Source: JAAUTS01 sp038250235 (GTDB lineage Bacteria; Verrucomicrobiota; Verrucomicrobiia; Methylacidiphilales; JAAUTS01). From it: a stretch of 5,857 nt of DNA. The translations under genes were made by a program, and so were the position numbers. How positions within the stretch are numbered: the first letter of the stretch is position 1; each line of letters begins with the position of its first letter. The stretch covers positions 1-5,857 of the forward strand of contig JBBSCO010000103.1 of assembly GCA_038250235.1 (NCBI GenBank). Direction: 5' to 3'. The notes under the pieces are model-generated. The model saw only the letters and a list, made by a program, of their open reading frames with translations. It was not told the origin of the DNA and did not search any database. Positions 4,760-5,857 of the stretch are shown here, one piece after another.

Positions 4760-5686
4760 ATGCGCGATAAGATTGGACCTAAAAAAAGACCAGCCAGTGA
4801 GGAAAAGAAATCCCACCACAGGCAGACGAAATCTGATCATGTTGAACAGGTAGGCAACCAGCCCGGAGAAGAAGAGGCGGTTCACGAGGCGTCCCACCTT
4901 CCGGCAAAACTGGTTTATCAGGTTGTCCGTCACGAGGGCGAGGAAGAACTCCGGCGTCCTTGGACTAGTCTGTTCTGGTCGGGCATCGTCGCCGGTTTCT
5001 GCATCAGCTTTTCGGTCATTGGAGAGGCTCTGTTCAAAACCTATCTCCCAGCCTCGAAATGGCTGCCACTATTGGAAAGCCTTGGCTACACCTTCGGCTA
5101 TGTGATCGTCATCATTGGCCGGATGCAGTTATTTACGGAAAATACGTTGACTACTGTGTTGCCGCTGCTGGCGCGACCAGGCTTTGATAACTTCTTGCGC
5201 GTCGCGCGGCTGTGGGGAATCGTGCTCGGGGCTAACGTGATCGGCTGCTTCATCGCCGCAGCTTTCATCGCCTTCACGCCCACCTTCGGGCCGGATATTC
5301 TGGCTAGCATCACCGAGCTTAGCAAACATGCCACTGAAAACGGCGCGTGGATCAGCTTTGCCAAGGCGGTGCCGGCGGGTCTTCTTATTGCGGCACTGGT
5401 CTGGATGCTGGCTGCCGGCGAGGATGATAATTTATTCGTTATTATTCTGATGACATGGCTGATCGCCGCAGGCGGCTTCGCCCACATCAGTGCTGGATCG
5501 GTCGAGATGGCTTTTCTGATGCTGACCGGTCAGTTGGGCCTGATTGCCGGGATTTCAGGTTTCTTTATCCCCGTCCTGTTAGGCAACGTTTTTGGCGGCA
5601 CCGTCGTCTTCACCCTTATCACATGGGGTCAGGTCCGTGAAGAGGTGGAGGACTCCAGCGGCCCGCATAAAGTCCCGGCTCGGTAA
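4760..5686 (+). CDS. YfdC-like formate/nitrite transporter (FNT) family membrane protein
   Basis: This 308-residue inner-membrane protein resembles E. coli YfdC, a FocA/NirC-family member of about 310 residues. Shared signatures are LESLGYTFGYVIVIIGRMQL followed by FTENTLTTVLPLL, then RLWGIVLGANVIG and VIILMTWLIA. A charged cytoplasmic N-terminus of about 65 residues precedes six membrane segments at about 70-92, 107-125, 150-172, 199-220, 224-249 and 267-289. His242 (FAHISAGS) corresponds to the FNT pore histidine. FNT proteins form pentameric channels for small monovalent anions such as formate, nitrite or hydrosulfide; the YfdC branch has no settled substrate. I chose the ATG at 4760 because it gives the YfdC length. 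The frame also has a GTG at 4709, and neither start has a clear Shine-Dalgarno. The shared 20-bp element lies upstream. The gene converges on the oxidoreductase across 42 bp with no obvious terminator. Confidence 0.88.
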   Translation: MRDKIGPKKRPASEEKKSHHRQTKSDHVEQVGNQPGEEEAVHEASHLPAKLVYQVVRHEGEEELRRPWTSLFWSGIVAGFCISFSVIGEALFKTYLPASKWLPLLESLGYTFGYVIVIIGRMQLFTENTLTTVLPLLARPGFDNFLRVARLWGIVLGANVIGCFIAAAFIAFTPTFGPDILASITELSKHATENGAWISFAKAVPAGLLIAALVWMLAAGEDDNLFVIILMTWLIAAGGFAHISAGSVEMAFLMLTGQLGLIAGISGFFIPVLLGNVFGGTVVFTLITWGQVREEVEDSSGPHKVPAR

Positions 5687-5728
5687 AACGAATGGTGTCC
5701 GAAATTCCAAGCGACCTTGTCGTCGCCC

Positions 5729-5857
5729 TTACACCTTCACGAGGGCCTTGCCCATCTTGTCCCCTTCGAAAAGTTCGATAAAGGCTTTGGGCGCGTTTTC
5801 GATTCCTTCAGCGATGGTTTCCTCCCACACGATGCGTCCGGCGCGGATCCATGCGCC
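5729..5857 (-). CDS. NADP-dependent medium-chain oxidoreductase (CurA-like), C-terminal fragment
   Basis: Only the last 42 residues are inside the window, ending in TAA at 5729-5731. The segment AGRIVWEETIAEGIENAPKA followed by FIELFEGDKMGKALVKV matches the C-terminal end of zinc-independent MDR enzymes of the CurA / prostaglandin-reductase type. In these a G-K-(I/L)-x-(Y/W)-x-E-x-(V/I)-x-(E/D)-G-(L/I)-E-x-A-P stretch precedes the terminal GKxxVKV. These enzymes reduce alpha,beta-unsaturated carbonyls or quinones with NADPH in the cytoplasm. The nucleotide-binding fold and substrate pocket lie outside the window, so the subfamily is provisional. The gene converges with the FNT gene. Confidence 0.8.
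   Translation of the reverse strand, partial: GAWIRAGRIVWEETIAEGIENAPKAFIELFEGDKMGKALVKV

Noticed and set aside
5098..5487. Minus-strand 129-residue ORF opposite the FNT gene
   Set aside because: Antisense to a clear YfdC-like coding sequence; composition reflects the complement of membrane-helix codons and shows no domain.

Overview
The window reads as a bacterial chromosome segment of moderate GC content with AT-rich spacers. It resembles an accessory, stress-type neighbourhood in a Gram-negative organism. Support for Gram-negative is a secreted or lipoprotein-type fasciclin protein and a YfdC-like FNT channel. Most start codons lack a clear Shine-Dalgarno sequence and follow A-rich stretches, a habit of Verrucomicrobiota and Bacteroidota. 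Topoisomerase IB and the YfdC-like protein are also common in Pseudomonadota. I cannot fix the phylum from the sequence. No phage, transposase, CRISPR, tRNA or rRNA was seen.

Layout, left to right. (1) Positions 1-240 (-) hold the first 80 residues of a P-type cation ATPase, cut by the window edge. (2) 542-1681 (-) is a complete bacterial DNA topoisomerase IB with all five catalytic residues. (3) 2018-2170 (-) is a 50-residue lysine-rich protein with a histone-tail-like N-terminus and a C-terminal motif with two cysteines. (4) 2281-2703 and 2742-3233 (-) are two tandem fasciclin (FAS1) proteins about 80% identical, one with a signal peptide and one without. (5) 4250-4435 and 3459-4250 (-) are an unknown 61-residue ORF joined by a TAATG stop/start overlap to a class I SAM-dependent methyltransferase, followed at once by a hairpin terminator. 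(6) 4760-5686 (+) is a YfdC-like formate/nitrite-transporter-family protein. (7) 5729-5857 (-) is the C-terminal end of an NADP-dependent medium-chain oxidoreductase.

The main discovery candidate is a shared upstream element. A 20-bp sequence, GGTAGGGTNNNNCCCYATRG, occurs three times with 14 invariant bases, and a fourth time with two mismatches. Each copy lies 55-165 bp upstream of a different transcription unit (ATPase, fasciclin pair, ORF61-methyltransferase, FNT transporter) and always reads in the same direction as the gene it precedes. This suggests that four otherwise unrelated units belong to one regulon. The lysine-rich protein and topoisomerase have no recognisable copy in front of them. 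The regulator is not in the window, and the signal is unknown.

How the genes could work together is inference: ion pumping, small-anion transport, envelope adhesion, DNA topology and a redox enzyme fit a general stress or survival response.
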